Numbered from the stretch's first letter, positions 22,876 through 31,670 are shown. The stretch: DNA of 64,000 nucleotides from an uncultured Holophaga sp. (GCF_963677305.1 NZ_OY781925.1:371501-435500), one strand, 5' to 3'. Notes: generated by a model from the letters alone, not told the origin. A program made the numbers and translations.

Positions 22876-25038
22876 TCAACCTTCACGGAGGGATGGGAAG
22901 CCCTCCAGGGCCTCCAGGGAGCACTCCACCAGGGAGTGGAGTTCCTCCCGATCCGGGGCCTCGCCCCGATCCAGGCCCTCCTCGGCCTCCCGGGCGGCCT
23001 GCCGGAGCTGAGGCATCCCGTACCAGGCCGCCAGCCCTGCCAGACGGTGCAGCGCAAAGGCCACGGTGTCCGTATCCCCCTCCAACCCGGTCAGGCACTC
23101 CAGGGCCGACTCCCGGCAGGCCGGGAGCCCCGCCCGCCAGCCCCCTGGGGGCAGGCTCCCGATCAGCTCCGCCAGGTAGCCCTCGTCCAGCAGGCGCTGC
23201 GGCTCTTCCACCTCCCCTTCCGGCTGGAGCCCCGCCAGAACCGCGGCCAGCTGGGAGCGCCAGAGGGGCTTGGGGAGCACCCCGTCCACCCCGGCCTCCA
23301 GGCAGGCCGTGCGCTGGCTGAGCTCGGTGTCCGCCGTCAGGAGGTGGACCGGGATCGTGGCAGCCCAGGGCGTCGAGAGGGTCCGGATGCGGCGGAAGAC
23401 CTCCAGCCCGTCCATGCCGGGCATGTGCAGGTCCAGAAGCACCAGATCGAAGGGCCGGGTGGCCAGAAGCTCCAGGGCCTGCTGCCCCCCTCCAGCCACG
23501 GTGGGGAGCTGTCCCAGGCTCTCCAGGAGCCCTGCGGTGACGATGCGGTTGGCCTGCACATCGTCCACCACCAGGACCTGCAGCGGGGTCCGCAGGCGCT
23601 CGGGCAGGGAGCGGGGCGCCTCCAGCACGGCCTCCCTGAGGCTCAGGGCGAAGTGGAAGGTGCTGCCCTGCCCCAGGATGCTCTCCACCTGGAGTTCTCC
23701 CCCCATGGCCGCCACCAGATCCCGGCTGATGGCGAGCCCCAGGCCAGTACCGCCGTGCTGGCGCTGGATGGAGTCGTCCTCCTGTTCAAAGGGGCGGAAG
23801 ATCCGCACGAGGGAGCTCTCGGCGATACCCGGGCCGGTGTCCCGGACGCTGAAGGCGCAGCAGAGGCTTCCCTGCGCCTCCCGGGCCAGGCTCAAGCCCA
23901 GGACCACTTCGCCGGACTCGGTGAACTTGATGGCATTGCCCACCAGATTGATCAGGATCTGCCGCAGACGCAGGGGATCCCCCAGCAGATGAGGCGGCAG
24001 CTCGGCGGGGACCTCCAGCCTGAGGGCGATGCCCTTGGTCCGGGCCTGGGGATAGAGCACCCCGTGGACCGTGGCCAGCACCTCCCGGAGGGAGAAGGGC
24101 TCCTGGACCAGCTCGAAGTAGCCGGCCTCGACCCGCGCCAGGTCCAGGATGTCATCCAGGAGCTGGGCCAGCTGGCGCCCGCTGTACCCCACGATCTCCA
24201 GGGGCTGGGCCAGGGATCGGTCCAGCACCCGGGATTCCAGAAGCTGGATGCCCCCCAGGACCCCATTGAGGGGGGTGCGGATTTCGTGGCTCATGATGGC
24301 CAGGAAGCGGCTCTTGGCAGCGTTGGCCCGCCGGGCCTCGGCCTCGGCGGTCTTGCGCTCGGCCACCTCGCGCTGGAGTTCCTGGCGCAGGACGAAGTCC
24401 CGCCGGACCAGGCGGTTCCAGGAGACCTGGAAGGCATAGCCCGCGCCGTTGGCCACCAGGAGGGAGAGGGACAGCAGCAGGGTCGGCTGACCCGTCCACC
24501 CGCTCTGGGGGATCTGATGACCCAGGAAGGGGACGGCGATGATGCCATTGGCCAGGACGGTCATCCACACCCGATTGGGGAGCATGATGTAGGCCATGAG
24601 GATGATCAGCAGGATGAAGGGCAGGCCCCCCGCCGCCGCAGGCCCCTGGGCCTGGAGGAGGATCTCCGCCAACTCGGTCACCCCGATGAGCAGGAAGGCA
24701 CTGAAGAGCAGCCAGCGGAAGGCCGCCCCGGGTCGCCGTGCACTCAGGTAGGTCCCCAGCATCAAGGCACCGCAACCCAGGCGGAGGGCCGCCATGAGGG
24801 CCAGGGGAAGGCCCGGCCCCAGGATGGCGTAGTTCAGGTAGATGCAGGCCACATAGGCGAGCCCGGCCACCCCCAGGACCAGGCGCACCTGGCGCCGGAT
24901 CCGGGGCCAGGCGTCCGCGAAGAAGGCCTGTTCGCGCTGGGGGTCCAGGAACTCGCCGCTGAAGGACGAGAGAGCCACCTCGGCCTCCATCCCATCACCA
25001 GCCGTCCCCGGAGGGGCTGTTCCCGTGGTGTCCGACAT
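22876..25038 (-). CDS. Membrane-bound hybrid histidine kinase with REC and HPt domains
   Basis: A 720-residue sensor kinase. Residues 50-210 contain six hydrophobic helices (VLGVAGLAYVACIYLNYAIL and others) with no large periplasmic loop, so the signal is probably sensed in the membrane. A short coiled coil leads to the phospho-acceptor H-box MSHEIRTPLNG. The ATPase domain has INLVGNAIKFTESG and DTGPGIAESS, then GGTGLGLAIS. A receiver domain near residues 490-610 has VLVVDDVQANR and the phospho-Asp in VLLDLHMPGMDG. The C-terminal HPt-like helix has FALHRLAGLAAWYG. This is a complete His-Asp-His relay, so the output should be a separate regulator not present here. ATG 25038 is chosen over the ATG six codons upstream. 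Confidence 0.88.
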   Translation of the reverse strand: MSDTTGTAPPGTAGDGMEAEVALSSFSGEFLDPQREQAFFADAWPRIRRQVRLVLGVAGLAYVACIYLNYAILGPGLPLALMAALRLGCGALMLGTYLSARRPGAAFRWLLFSAFLLIGVTELAEILLQAQGPAAAGGLPFILLIILMAYIMLPNRVWMTVLANGIIAVPFLGHQIPQSGWTGQPTLLLSLSLLVANGAGYAFQVSWNRLVRRDFVLRQELQREVAERKTAEAEARRANAAKSRFLAIMSHEIRTPLNGVLGGIQLLESRVLDRSLAQPLEIVGYSGRQLAQLLDDILDLARVEAGYFELVQEPFSLREVLATVHGVLYPQARTKGIALRLEVPAELPPHLLGDPLRLRQILINLVGNAIKFTESGEVVLGLSLAREAQGSLCCAFSVRDTGPGIAESSLVRIFRPFEQEDDSIQRQHGGTGLGLAISRDLVAAMGGELQVESILGQGSTFHFALSLREAVLEAPRSLPERLRTPLQVLVVDDVQANRIVTAGLLESLGQLPTVAGGGQQALELLATRPFDLVLLDLHMPGMDGLEVFRRIRTLSTPWAATIPVHLLTADTELSQRTACLEAGVDGVLPKPLWRSQLAAVLAGLQPEGEVEEPQRLLDEGYLAELIGSLPPGGWRAGLPACRESALECLTGLEGDTDTVAFALHRLAGLAAWYGMPQLRQAAREAEEGLDRGEAPDREELHSLVECSLEALEGFPSLREG

Positions 25039-25184
25039 CCTTCCTTCCACCCGCACCTCCTCCGGGGCAAGGCGTCAAGCACCGGAAAAAGACCGCACCC
25101 CACCAGGATCCTGGAACCAGTGTATGCCCCCCGGCAGGCCGGTGGGGAATTCCTCCAGGCATCCGATCCTGCCTGTGATGGGCC

Positions 25185-25502
25185 TCAGACCCGGGGTCCC
25201 AGCAGCAGCCCAGCGATGAGGGAGGCGATGCCCGCCAGGAAGGCCAGGGTCTCCCAGCGGGTGACCTGGTCCGGCCGGAGCTCGCCACCCTTGTGGACTC
25301 GCCAGGCGGCCAGCCCCAGGGCGACGCCCGCCAGCACAGGCCCCAGGGCGAAGAGGACATGGGGCAGGCCCTCCAGGTGGATCACCGTGGGAGGGCGGCG
25401 GGTGGGCAGATCCAGAAAGGGCTTGGAGAAGAGCCAGGCCCCCGTCATCCAGAGGGCCACGCCGAAGACCCCAAGGAAGGTGGTGTCGCTGCGTCGGGAC
25501 AT
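25185..25502 (-). CDS. Small membrane protein of unknown function
   Basis: A 105-residue protein with three hydrophobic segments: LGVFGVALWMTGAWLF near the start, HVLFALGPVLAGVALGLAAW in the middle and TLAFLAGIASLIAGLLLG at the end. I recognise no family. Coding seems real because the membrane topology is coherent, and the frame starts at an ATG. It lies 146 bases upstream of the histidine kinase on the same strand and could be co-transcribed. No function is proposed. Confidence 0.55.
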   Translation of the reverse strand: MSRRSDTTFLGVFGVALWMTGAWLFSKPFLDLPTRRPPTVIHLEGLPHVLFALGPVLAGVALGLAAWRVHKGGELRPDQVTRWETLAFLAGIASLIAGLLLGPRV

Positions 25503-25651
25503 GAGGCGAGTTTAGCGTCTGCACCTGCCCAAGCGAACGGGGGATCGGCGGACCGCAGGGCTTTCCGGAAACGGCACTCTGAGGCACGGGGCCCCGCCAT
25601 GGATCCCGGCGCCCCTCTCCCCAGTCACCCCGGGCCTCACCGTCGCAGGTT

Positions 25652-26575
25652 TCATCGGCAGGCCGTGGCGTTCATCGGCGGACCCTGCTTCTCCCCGCTG
25701 ATGTCGGCGAAGAGCTCGATGAAGTGCCGGGCGGCCTGAGAGAGGTAGCGCTGCCGCATCCAGATGATGGCCGCGCCCGACTCGATGAGCGGATCCACCA
25801 GGAGCCGGGTCTCCAGGTTGGCGGAGGGCAGCAGGCCGATGGCCGCCCGGGGGACCACCGCCACCCCGATACCCGCCTCCGCCCAGCCCAGGGCGGGCAT
25901 CACGTCGTCACTGGTGCACAGGAGGCTGGGCTCGAAGCCGGCCTGGTGGCAGTGCTCTGCGATCATGGACTCGAACTTGCGGTGGATCAGCAGGGGGAGA
26001 CCGGCCAGAGCGGCAAGCGGGAGCGGCTCCCCCCTGCCGAGCAGCTGACGGAAGCCCTCCCGGTGGAAGGCCGCCACCAGGGGCTCCGGTGCCAGACGGA
26101 TGCTCTGGTGGCGCTCATCGTCGATCGCGAAGCGCACCAGGCCGATCTCCACCAGCCCCTGGTCGAGCAGCTCGATGACCTCGATGGACTCACCGGTCCG
26201 CAGCTCGAAGCGGAGTCCCGGATAGCGGGCGCAGAAGACGCTGGCCACCCGCGGCAGCAGCGGGGCCACGGAGGAGGAGGCGATCCCGATGGCCAAGGTG
26301 CCGCGGGTCCCCCGATCCACATCCAGGATCTCCTTTTCGGTGGTGGCCAGCAGTTCCATCAGCTGGCCAGCCCGCAGCTGGAGCAGGCGTCCGGTCTCGG
26401 TGAGCTGGATCCTGCGGTGGCCCCGCTCAAACAGCGTGGTGCCCAGCTGCTCCTCCAGCTGCTTCATCTGGCGGCTCAGGGGGGGCTGGGCCATGTTCAG
26501 GCGCTGGGCAGCCCCGCTGATGTTGCCCGCCTCAGCCACGGCGAGGAAGTGGTGCAGGTCGCGACTGCTCAACAT
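25652..26575 (-). CDS. LysR-family transcriptional regulator
   Basis: A 307-residue LysR-type regulator. The N-terminal winged helix is DLHHFLAVAEAGNISGAAQRL, with QPPLSRQMKQLEEQLGTTLF as recognition helix, followed by a linker helix. The co-inducer domain begins GTLAIGIASSSVAPLLP, the layout of BenM/CatM-type proteins; the effector cannot be read. ATG 26575 is preceded by an AT-rich region with inverted repeats facing the divergent hydrogenase/formate dehydrogenase operon, so regulation of that operon and of itself is likely. LysR control of such an operon is uncommon; FhlA-type control is the known case. Confidence 0.9.
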   Translation of the reverse strand: MLSSRDLHHFLAVAEAGNISGAAQRLNMAQPPLSRQMKQLEEQLGTTLFERGHRRIQLTETGRLLQLRAGQLMELLATTEKEILDVDRGTRGTLAIGIASSSVAPLLPRVASVFCARYPGLRFELRTGESIEVIELLDQGLVEIGLVRFAIDDERHQSIRLAPEPLVAAFHREGFRQLLGRGEPLPLAALAGLPLLIHRKFESMIAEHCHQAGFEPSLLCTSDDVMPALGWAEAGIGVAVVPRAAIGLLPSANLETRLLVDPLIESGAAIIWMRQRYLSQAARHFIELFADISGEKQGPPMNATACR

Positions 26576-26579
26576 GGGG

Positions 26580-26640
26580 ACACCTATATACCAATTAGGT
26601 ATGGTATCCCAATTAAACAAGTATTTTTAGTATGGCAAAG
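26580..26640. promoter_or_regulatory. AT-rich divergent promoter/operator between lysR and the hydrogenase operon
   Basis: A local drop in GC content with TATACC-aatt-AGGTAT (a near-perfect dyad) followed by ATGGTATCCCAATTA, which repeats part of it. The T-N11-A spacing usual for LysR sites can be drawn several ways. It lies immediately upstream of the LysR ATG and about 90-140 bases before the ferredoxin gene. A weak -24/-12-like TTGGGCAGCATCCTGCA at 26684-26700 might serve the operon. Confidence 0.5.
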
Positions 26641-26722
26641 GCCTCACTAAACTCCCTCATGGATCATCCGCTGGTCTGGCCCCTTGGGCAGCATCCTGCA
26701 GCGGTTGGATCGGAGGTTCCCA

Positions 26723-27217
26723 GTGAGTCGATCCCTGCACACCACGGTGATGGTGGATCACCGATTGTGTACGGCCTGCCGTGTCTGCGAGCTGGCCTGT
26801 GCCCAGGCCCATGGAAAGACAGCGTCCCTGACCGTAGGGAGCGTGCGGGAAGCCCTGGTGCCCCGCCTCTTCCTGACGAGGGGCGGGACGCGGGCCCTGC
26901 CGGTGCAGTGCCACCAGTGCGAGGAGGCCCCCTGTCTGGCCAGCTGCCGCAGCCACGCCCTGCGCCGTCAGGGGCAGGCCATCATCGTCCAGGAGGAGCT
27001 CTGCATCGGCTGCCATGACTGCAGCCTGGCCTGTCCCTACGGGGCCATCGAACTGGTGGGCGGCAAGGCCATCAAGTGTGACCTCTGCAGCGGCCGGGCA
27101 GAGGGGCCCGCCTGTGTGGCGGCCTGCCCCTCGGGGGCCCTGAGTCAACCGGACTGGGCAGGCCTGCGGCGCCAGCGCCAGCGGGCCGCCGCAGCGGCGA
27201 GGGAGGTGGCACTGTGA
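26723..27217 (+). CDS. HycB-like 4Fe-4S ferredoxin subunit (first)
   Basis: A 164-residue polyferredoxin of the HycB/HydN type with four [4Fe-4S] cysteine groups: LCTACRVCELAC, CHQCEEAPCLASC, LCIGCHDCSLAC, and CDLC paired with CVAAC. Such subunits carry electrons between formate dehydrogenase and hydrogenase. The GTG start at 26723 has GGAGG 7 bases upstream. The stop overlaps the next start (GTGA), so it is translationally coupled to hydA. The C-terminal helix is Arg/Ala/Gln-rich. In the hydrogen-dependent CO2 reductase of Acetobacterium woodii, homologous HycB proteins form conductive filaments; whether this protein does is inference. Confidence 0.88.
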   Translation: MSRSLHTTVMVDHRLCTACRVCELACAQAHGKTASLTVGSVREALVPRLFLTRGGTRALPVQCHQCEEAPCLASCRSHALRRQGQAIIVQEELCIGCHDCSLACPYGAIELVGGKAIKCDLCSGRAEGPACVAACPSGALSQPDWAGLRRQRQRAAAAAREVAL

Positions 27218-28548
27218 GCCAAGCCCGCGGGATCAGCATCGACCCGGACCTGTGCACCGGATGCCAGCGCTGTCAGGCGGTCTGTCCGGTCGAGGCCATC
27301 AGCGGGGAGCCCGGCGGCCCCCAGATCCTGGACGCATCGCGCTGCGTGCGCTGTGGCCAGTGCATCCGGGTCTGCTCGGGCTTCGACTCGCCCTTCGATC
27401 AGAGCCCAGGGGAGCGCCAGCGCCGTCTGGCGGAGCGCCACCTGCCCCCGGACACGGTGGAACCCCTCTTCGCCGCCCATGATGTGGGGGATCTGGCCCT
27501 GGTACGGGAGGCCTTGCAGAGCTCGGGCCGCCTCCGGGTGGTCCAGTGCGCCCCCGCGGTGCGGGTGGCCATCGCCGAGGAGTTCGGCATGCCCCTGGGC
27601 AGCCTGACCCCGGGCCGCCTCGCCAGCGCCCTGCGGAGCCTGGGCTTCCATCGGGTCTATGACACCAACTTCGCCGCTGATGTGACCGTGATGGAGGAGG
27701 GCCACGAGCTCCTGCAGCGGGCCCGCTCCGGCGGCGTCCTGCCCATGTTCACCTCCTGCTGCCCCGCCTGGGTGCGCCACCTGGAGCTGAATCATCCGGA
27801 CCTGCTGCCCCACCTCTCCAGCTGCAAGTCCCCCCAGCAGATGGGGGGCGCCCTGATCAAGACCTGGGGGGCCCAACTGGAAGGCCTGGCGCCCGAAGCC
27901 CTCTTCAGCGTGGCGGTGATGCCCTGCACCGCCAAGCGCGGCGAGGCGGCCCGCCCGGGCATGGAGGCGAGTGGCGTACGGGATGTGGACGCCGTGCTCA
28001 GCACCCGGGAGCTGGCCTGCCTGCTCAAGGAGGCCGGAATCGACTTCATGACGCTCCCCGAGGGCTCCTTTGACGAGGCCCTGGGCCGCTATTCCGGTGC
28101 GGGCACCCTCTTCGGCTTCAGCGGGGGCGTCATGGAAGCGGCCCTGCGCACCGCCAGCACCCTGCCCGAGGCCGCGGGTCTCGAGCTCAGGACCGCTGTG
28201 GCGGCGGGCCTGGCCGAGGCCGAGGCCCTGCTGGCCAAGCTGCGGGTGGGCCAGGCGGACTTCGACTTCCTGGAGGTGATGGCCTGCCCGGGGGGCTGTG
28301 TCTCCGGCGGTGGTCAGCCCAAGCTCCTGCTCCCGGGCCAGGTCGGGAAGGCCTGGGCCGAGAGGGCGCGGAACCTGCGCCGCCACGATACCGAGCGCCC
28401 CGAGCGGCGCAGCCACGAGAACCCGGCCATCCAGGCCCTTTACACCGACTTCCTGGGGAGGCCCCTGGGCGAGCGCTCCCATCACTTGCTCCATACCCAC
28501 TACGGAAGGGCCTGCTCCCGCCAGGGAGAGGCGGAGGTACCGAAATGA
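27214..28548 (+). CDS. [FeFe]-hydrogenase catalytic subunit (HydA2-like)
   Basis: A 444-residue iron-only hydrogenase. Two N-terminal [4Fe-4S] clusters (LCTGCQRCQAVC at 14-24, RCVRCGQCIRVC at 43-54) precede the H-cluster domain. All three H-cluster motifs are intact: TSCCPAW at 180-186, MPCTAK at 236-241 and EVMACPGGC at 354-362, followed by GGGQP. The FSGGVMEAAL segment has Ser where many enzymes have Thr. It lacks the long N-terminal extension of bifurcating HydA and has no NuoE/NuoF-like partners, so it is probably part of a soluble formate-linked complex. HydE, HydF and HydG maturases are not in the window. It overlaps both neighbours by 4 bases. Confidence 0.93.
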   Translation: MSQARGISIDPDLCTGCQRCQAVCPVEAISGEPGGPQILDASRCVRCGQCIRVCSGFDSPFDQSPGERQRRLAERHLPPDTVEPLFAAHDVGDLALVREALQSSGRLRVVQCAPAVRVAIAEEFGMPLGSLTPGRLASALRSLGFHRVYDTNFAADVTVMEEGHELLQRARSGGVLPMFTSCCPAWVRHLELNHPDLLPHLSSCKSPQQMGGALIKTWGAQLEGLAPEALFSVAVMPCTAKRGEAARPGMEASGVRDVDAVLSTRELACLLKEAGIDFMTLPEGSFDEALGRYSGAGTLFGFSGGVMEAALRTASTLPEAAGLELRTAVAAGLAEAEALLAKLRVGQADFDFLEVMACPGGCVSGGGQPKLLLPGQVGKAWAERARNLRRHDTERPERRSHENPAIQALYTDFLGRPLGERSHHLLHTHYGRACSRQGEAEVPK

Positions 28549-29063
28549 ATCAGTTTGTCGTTGCCGATCACCGGAAGTGCATCGGCTGTCGCACCTGCGA
28601 GGTGGCCTGTACCCTGGCCCACGGGCCCGCATTGGCCGAGCTCAGCGAGGGCAACTTCGCCCCACGCCTGCAGGTGGTGCGGACCGCCCGGGTCACGGTG
28701 CCCATCCAGTGCCGCCAGTGCGAGGACGCCCCCTGCCTCAAGGCCTGCGGTGTGAGTGCACTGCTCCGGCGGAACGGCCTCATCGAGCCGGTGGCCGGAC
28801 GCTGCATCGGGTGCAAGGCCTGCCTCATGGCCTGTCCCTACGGGGCCATCGACCTGGTGTTCGAGCCCGGCAGGGCGGGGAACGGCGCAGTGGAGCCCCT
28901 CAAGTGCGACCTCTGCCACCAGTCGGGGGCGGGCCCAGCCTGCGTGCGGGTCTGCCCCACCGATGCCCTCGGGCTGGTCCAGGAGGCGGATCTGGTCCGG
29001 CAGACCCGCGAGAAGCGGCAGCGGGCGGCCGGAGCCGCGGTTCACAAGTCGGAAACGAGGTAG
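28545..29063 (+). CDS. HycB-like 4Fe-4S ferredoxin subunit (second)
   Basis: A 172-residue four-cluster ferredoxin of the HycB/HydN type: KCIGCRTCEVAC near residue 12, CRQCEDAPCLKAC, RCIGCKACLMACPYGAIDLV and CDLC with ACVRVC. It is a paralogue of the first gene of the operon, with the same Arg/Ala-rich C-terminal tail. It starts by ATGA overlap with hydA and is followed by fdhF after 6 bases. It probably wires the formate dehydrogenase to the hydrogenase. Two HycB-type subunits match the composition of hydrogen-dependent CO2 reductase operons (HycB2 and HycB3). Confidence 0.88.
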   Translation: MNQFVVADHRKCIGCRTCEVACTLAHGPALAELSEGNFAPRLQVVRTARVTVPIQCRQCEDAPCLKACGVSALLRRNGLIEPVAGRCIGCKACLMACPYGAIDLVFEPGRAGNGAVEPLKCDLCHQSGAGPACVRVCPTDALGLVQEADLVRQTREKRQRAAGAAVHKSETR

Positions 29064-29069
29064 ACCAGC

Positions 29070-31211
29070 ATGACGCACAAGGTATCCACCGTCTGTCCCT
29101 ACTGCGGGAGCGGCTGCAAGCTCTGGCTCCATGTCGACCAGGGCGAGATCATCAAGGCCGAGCCCGCCGATGGGCGCAACAACGAAGGCGAGCTCTGCCT
29201 GAAGGGCTATTACGGCTGGGACTTCCTCAGGGACAACAAGCTCCTGACCAAACGCCTCAGCAAGCCCCTGATGCGGCGCACCCGGGAGGAACCCCTCCAG
29301 GAGACCACCTGGGAGGAGGCCATCCGCTTCGCCGCCGACCGCCTGGCCGCCATCAAGCTCAAGCACGGCCCGGATGCCATCATGGCCACCGGCTCGGCCC
29401 GGGGCCCGGGCAACGAGGCCAACTACGCCATGCAGAAGTTCGTGCGGGCCGTCCTGGGTACCAACAACATCGACCACTGTGCCCGGGTCTGTCATGGCTC
29501 CTCCGTCGCCGGGCTGCAGAGCACCCTCGGCAACGGGGCCATGTCCAACTCCATCCCGGAGATCGAGAACAGCAAGTGCATCCTGATCTTCGGCTACAAC
29601 CCCGCCGACTCCCACCCCATCGTGGCGAGACGCATCCTCAAGGCCCAGGCCAAGGGGGCCCGGGTCATCGTGGTGGACCCCCGGCAGACGGAGCAGGCCC
29701 GCACCGCCGATCTCTGGCTGCGACTCAACAACGGCGCCAACATGGCCCTGGTGAACGCCTTCGGCCATGTCCTGCTGGAGGAGCATCTCCACGACCCGAG
29801 CTATGTCAGCCAGTTCACGGAAGGCTTCGAGGCCTATCGCCAAGGAGTGGCCGCCTACGCCCCAGAGGCGGTGGAGCAGATCACCGGCCTCCCCGGAACC
29901 CAGGTGCGCGAGGCCATGCGCATCTATGCGTCCGCTGGCGATGCCGTCATCCTCTGGGGCATGGGGGTGACCCAGTTCGGTCAGGCCGTCGATGTGGTCA
30001 AGGGCCTCTCCTCCCTGGCTCTCCTGACCGGCAACCTGGGGCGCCCCAACGTGGGGGTGGGACCGGTGCGGGGCCAGAACAATGTGCAGGGGACCTGTGA
30101 CCTGGGCACCCTGCCGGACATGTATCCGGGCTACCAGCCCGTCACCGACAACCAGGTGCGGGCCAAGTTCGAAGCGGCCTGGGGCGTGGAGCTCTCCCCC
30201 AGGCCGGGCTATCGCCTGACGGAGGTGCCCCACCTGGTCAAGGAAGGCAAGCTGAAGGCCTACTACATCTTCGGCGAGGATCCGGTGCAGAGCGATCCGG
30301 ATGCCGCCGGGGTCCGGGCCGCCCTGGACGCCATGGACTTCGTGATCGTCCAGGACATCTTCATGAACAAGACGGCGCTGCATGCCGATGTGATCTTCCC
30401 GGCCACCGCCTGGGGTGAGCACGAAGGGGTCTACTCCGCCGCCGACCGGGGCTTCCAGAAGTTCAACAAGGCTGTGGAACCCAAGGGGGATGTCAAGCCG
30501 GACTGGGAGATCATCGGGCTGCTGAGCAGCGCCATGGGCTATCCCATGGCCTACACCAGCGCCGAGGAGATCTGGGAGGAGATGCGCCACCTCTGCCCGC
30601 TCTATGCCGGGGTCACCTACCAGCGCCTGGAGGAGCTGGGCACCATCCAATGGCCCTGCCCTGACGAACAGCACCCCGGCACCCCCTATCTCTACGGGGG
30701 CAACCGCTTCAACACGCCCAGCGGCAAGGGGCTGCTCTTCGCGGCAGCGTGGCGGGCCCCGGGTGAGCTGCCGGATGCCGAGTACCCCCTGGTGCTCTGC
30801 ACCGTGCGCGAGGTCGGCCACTACTCGGTGCGCACCATGACCGGCAACTGCAAGGCCCTGAAGACCCTGGCGGACGAACCCGGCTTCGTGCGGATCAGTC
30901 CGGTGGAACATGCGGCCCTGGGGGTGCAGGATGGGGACCTGGTCTGGGTGGCCTCCCGCCGCGGCAAGGTACTCAGCCGGATCCAGGTCAGCGAGCGGAT
31001 CAACGAGGGCTCGATCTACATGACCTACCACTGGTGGATCGGCTCCTGCAATGAGCTGACCCACGACCACCTCGATCCCATCTCCCGCACGCCCGAGTTC
31101 AAGTACTGCGCCGCCAGGATCGAGGCCATCCCCGACCAGGCCTGGGCCGAGACTTACCTGGAGCGGGAGTATCTGGCCCTGCGCCAGCGGATGGGGTGTG
31201 TGGGGGCCTAG
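29070..31211 (+). CDS. fdhF: Molybdo/tungsto formate dehydrogenase, FdhF type, cysteine form
   Basis: A 713-residue bis-MGD formate dehydrogenase, collinear with E. coli FDH-H along its length. The N-terminal [4Fe-4S] site is C-x2-C-x3-C (Cys9, Cys12, Cys16) plus Cys43 in ELCLKGYYGWDF. The active-site residue is Cys141 in ARVCHGSS where E. coli has selenocysteine; the codon is TGT, so no selenocysteine machinery is needed. The adjacent His142 is conserved, as are GYNPADSHPIVAR, GMGVTQF, GNLGRPNVGVGPVRGQNNVQG and the C-terminal MGD domain with VREVGHYSVRTMTGNC. It is cytoplasmic with no Tat signal. It ends the operon and should interconvert formate and CO2 with electrons from the hydrogenase. 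Confidence 0.95.
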   Translation: MTHKVSTVCPYCGSGCKLWLHVDQGEIIKAEPADGRNNEGELCLKGYYGWDFLRDNKLLTKRLSKPLMRRTREEPLQETTWEEAIRFAADRLAAIKLKHGPDAIMATGSARGPGNEANYAMQKFVRAVLGTNNIDHCARVCHGSSVAGLQSTLGNGAMSNSIPEIENSKCILIFGYNPADSHPIVARRILKAQAKGARVIVVDPRQTEQARTADLWLRLNNGANMALVNAFGHVLLEEHLHDPSYVSQFTEGFEAYRQGVAAYAPEAVEQITGLPGTQVREAMRIYASAGDAVILWGMGVTQFGQAVDVVKGLSSLALLTGNLGRPNVGVGPVRGQNNVQGTCDLGTLPDMYPGYQPVTDNQVRAKFEAAWGVELSPRPGYRLTEVPHLVKEGKLKAYYIFGEDPVQSDPDAAGVRAALDAMDFVIVQDIFMNKTALHADVIFPATAWGEHEGVYSAADRGFQKFNKAVEPKGDVKPDWEIIGLLSSAMGYPMAYTSAEEIWEEMRHLCPLYAGVTYQRLEELGTIQWPCPDEQHPGTPYLYGGNRFNTPSGKGLLFAAAWRAPGELPDAEYPLVLCTVREVGHYSVRTMTGNCKALKTLADEPGFVRISPVEHAALGVQDGDLVWVASRRGKVLSRIQVSERINEGSIYMTYHWWIGSCNELTHDHLDPISRTPEFKYCAARIEAIPDQAWAETYLEREYLALRQRMGCVGA

Positions 31212-31263
31212 GATTCGGCGGCGTGACACTGCAGCTTGAGCGACCTCCGGGCGCATGGAACTT

Positions 31264-31518
31264 TGAAAGCAGGAGCCACGGATGGGCACGGATCTCCACG
31301 GATAAAAGCCATGGATCCACCCAGTGCAGGGTGTCTGGGGCCGCCCCGCTGCGCGGGGGCGGTCGGCAAGCCGACCGCGTTCAGAGGGGGAGGGGCAGCC
31401 AGGGGCACGTTGGCGTGCCCTGGTCTGACCCTCCCCCTCTGAACCAGCCCCAGGCAACCCCGGTGGGTCGCTGACTATCCGTGTCCATCTGTGCCCATCC
31501 GTGGTCCGAAAGGCTTTC
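31264..31518 (-). repeat. CACGGAT palindromic element, copy 5 (inverted, variant subfamily)
   Basis: Outer arms CACGGATGGG and CACGGATCTC on the left and ATCCGTGTCC, ATCTGTGCCC and ATCCGTGG on the right. The centre is in the opposite orientation to copy 1 (GCCCCGCTGCGCGGGGGC, then CGGTCGGC-AA-GCCGACCG, then CGTTCAG). The stretch TGCAGGGTGTCTGGGGCC is shared with copy 10. It occupies most of the 459-base gap between fdhF and ftsY; a parS site lies near the end of that gap. Confidence 0.8.
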
Positions 31519-31634
31519 CTGCACCGGACCCCTTCCACCGCACTGCCCTGGAAGGACAAGACCTCGCAGGGGGACTCCTCCCGGTCAGCCCGACCGTGCT
31601 TCTCGCATCCTCGCAGGATTGGGGGATAATGGCC

Positions 31635-31650
31635 TGTTCCACGTGGAACA
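31635..31650. other. parS: parS centromere-like site 1 (perfect palindrome)
   Basis: TGTTCCACGTGGAACA, a perfect 16-bp palindrome matching the ParB-binding parS consensus (TGTTNCACGTGNAACA). It lies just upstream of the TTG start chosen for ftsY. Two further near-perfect copies lie at 48690 and 58169, all within 16 kb of dnaA, as expected for chromosomal parS. Confidence 0.9.
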
Positions 31651-31670
31651 CCTTGGTGAGCGGGGTTTCC

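Noticed and set aside
29480-29500. Selenocysteine formate dehydrogenase
   Set aside because: The active-site codon is TGT (Cys141), not TGA, so no selenocysteine insertion is required.
31264-31518. CRISPR-like array because of repeated CACGGAT units
   Set aside because: Units are 7-10 bp, degenerate and inverted at the far end, with no uniform repeat-spacer structure or cas genes.
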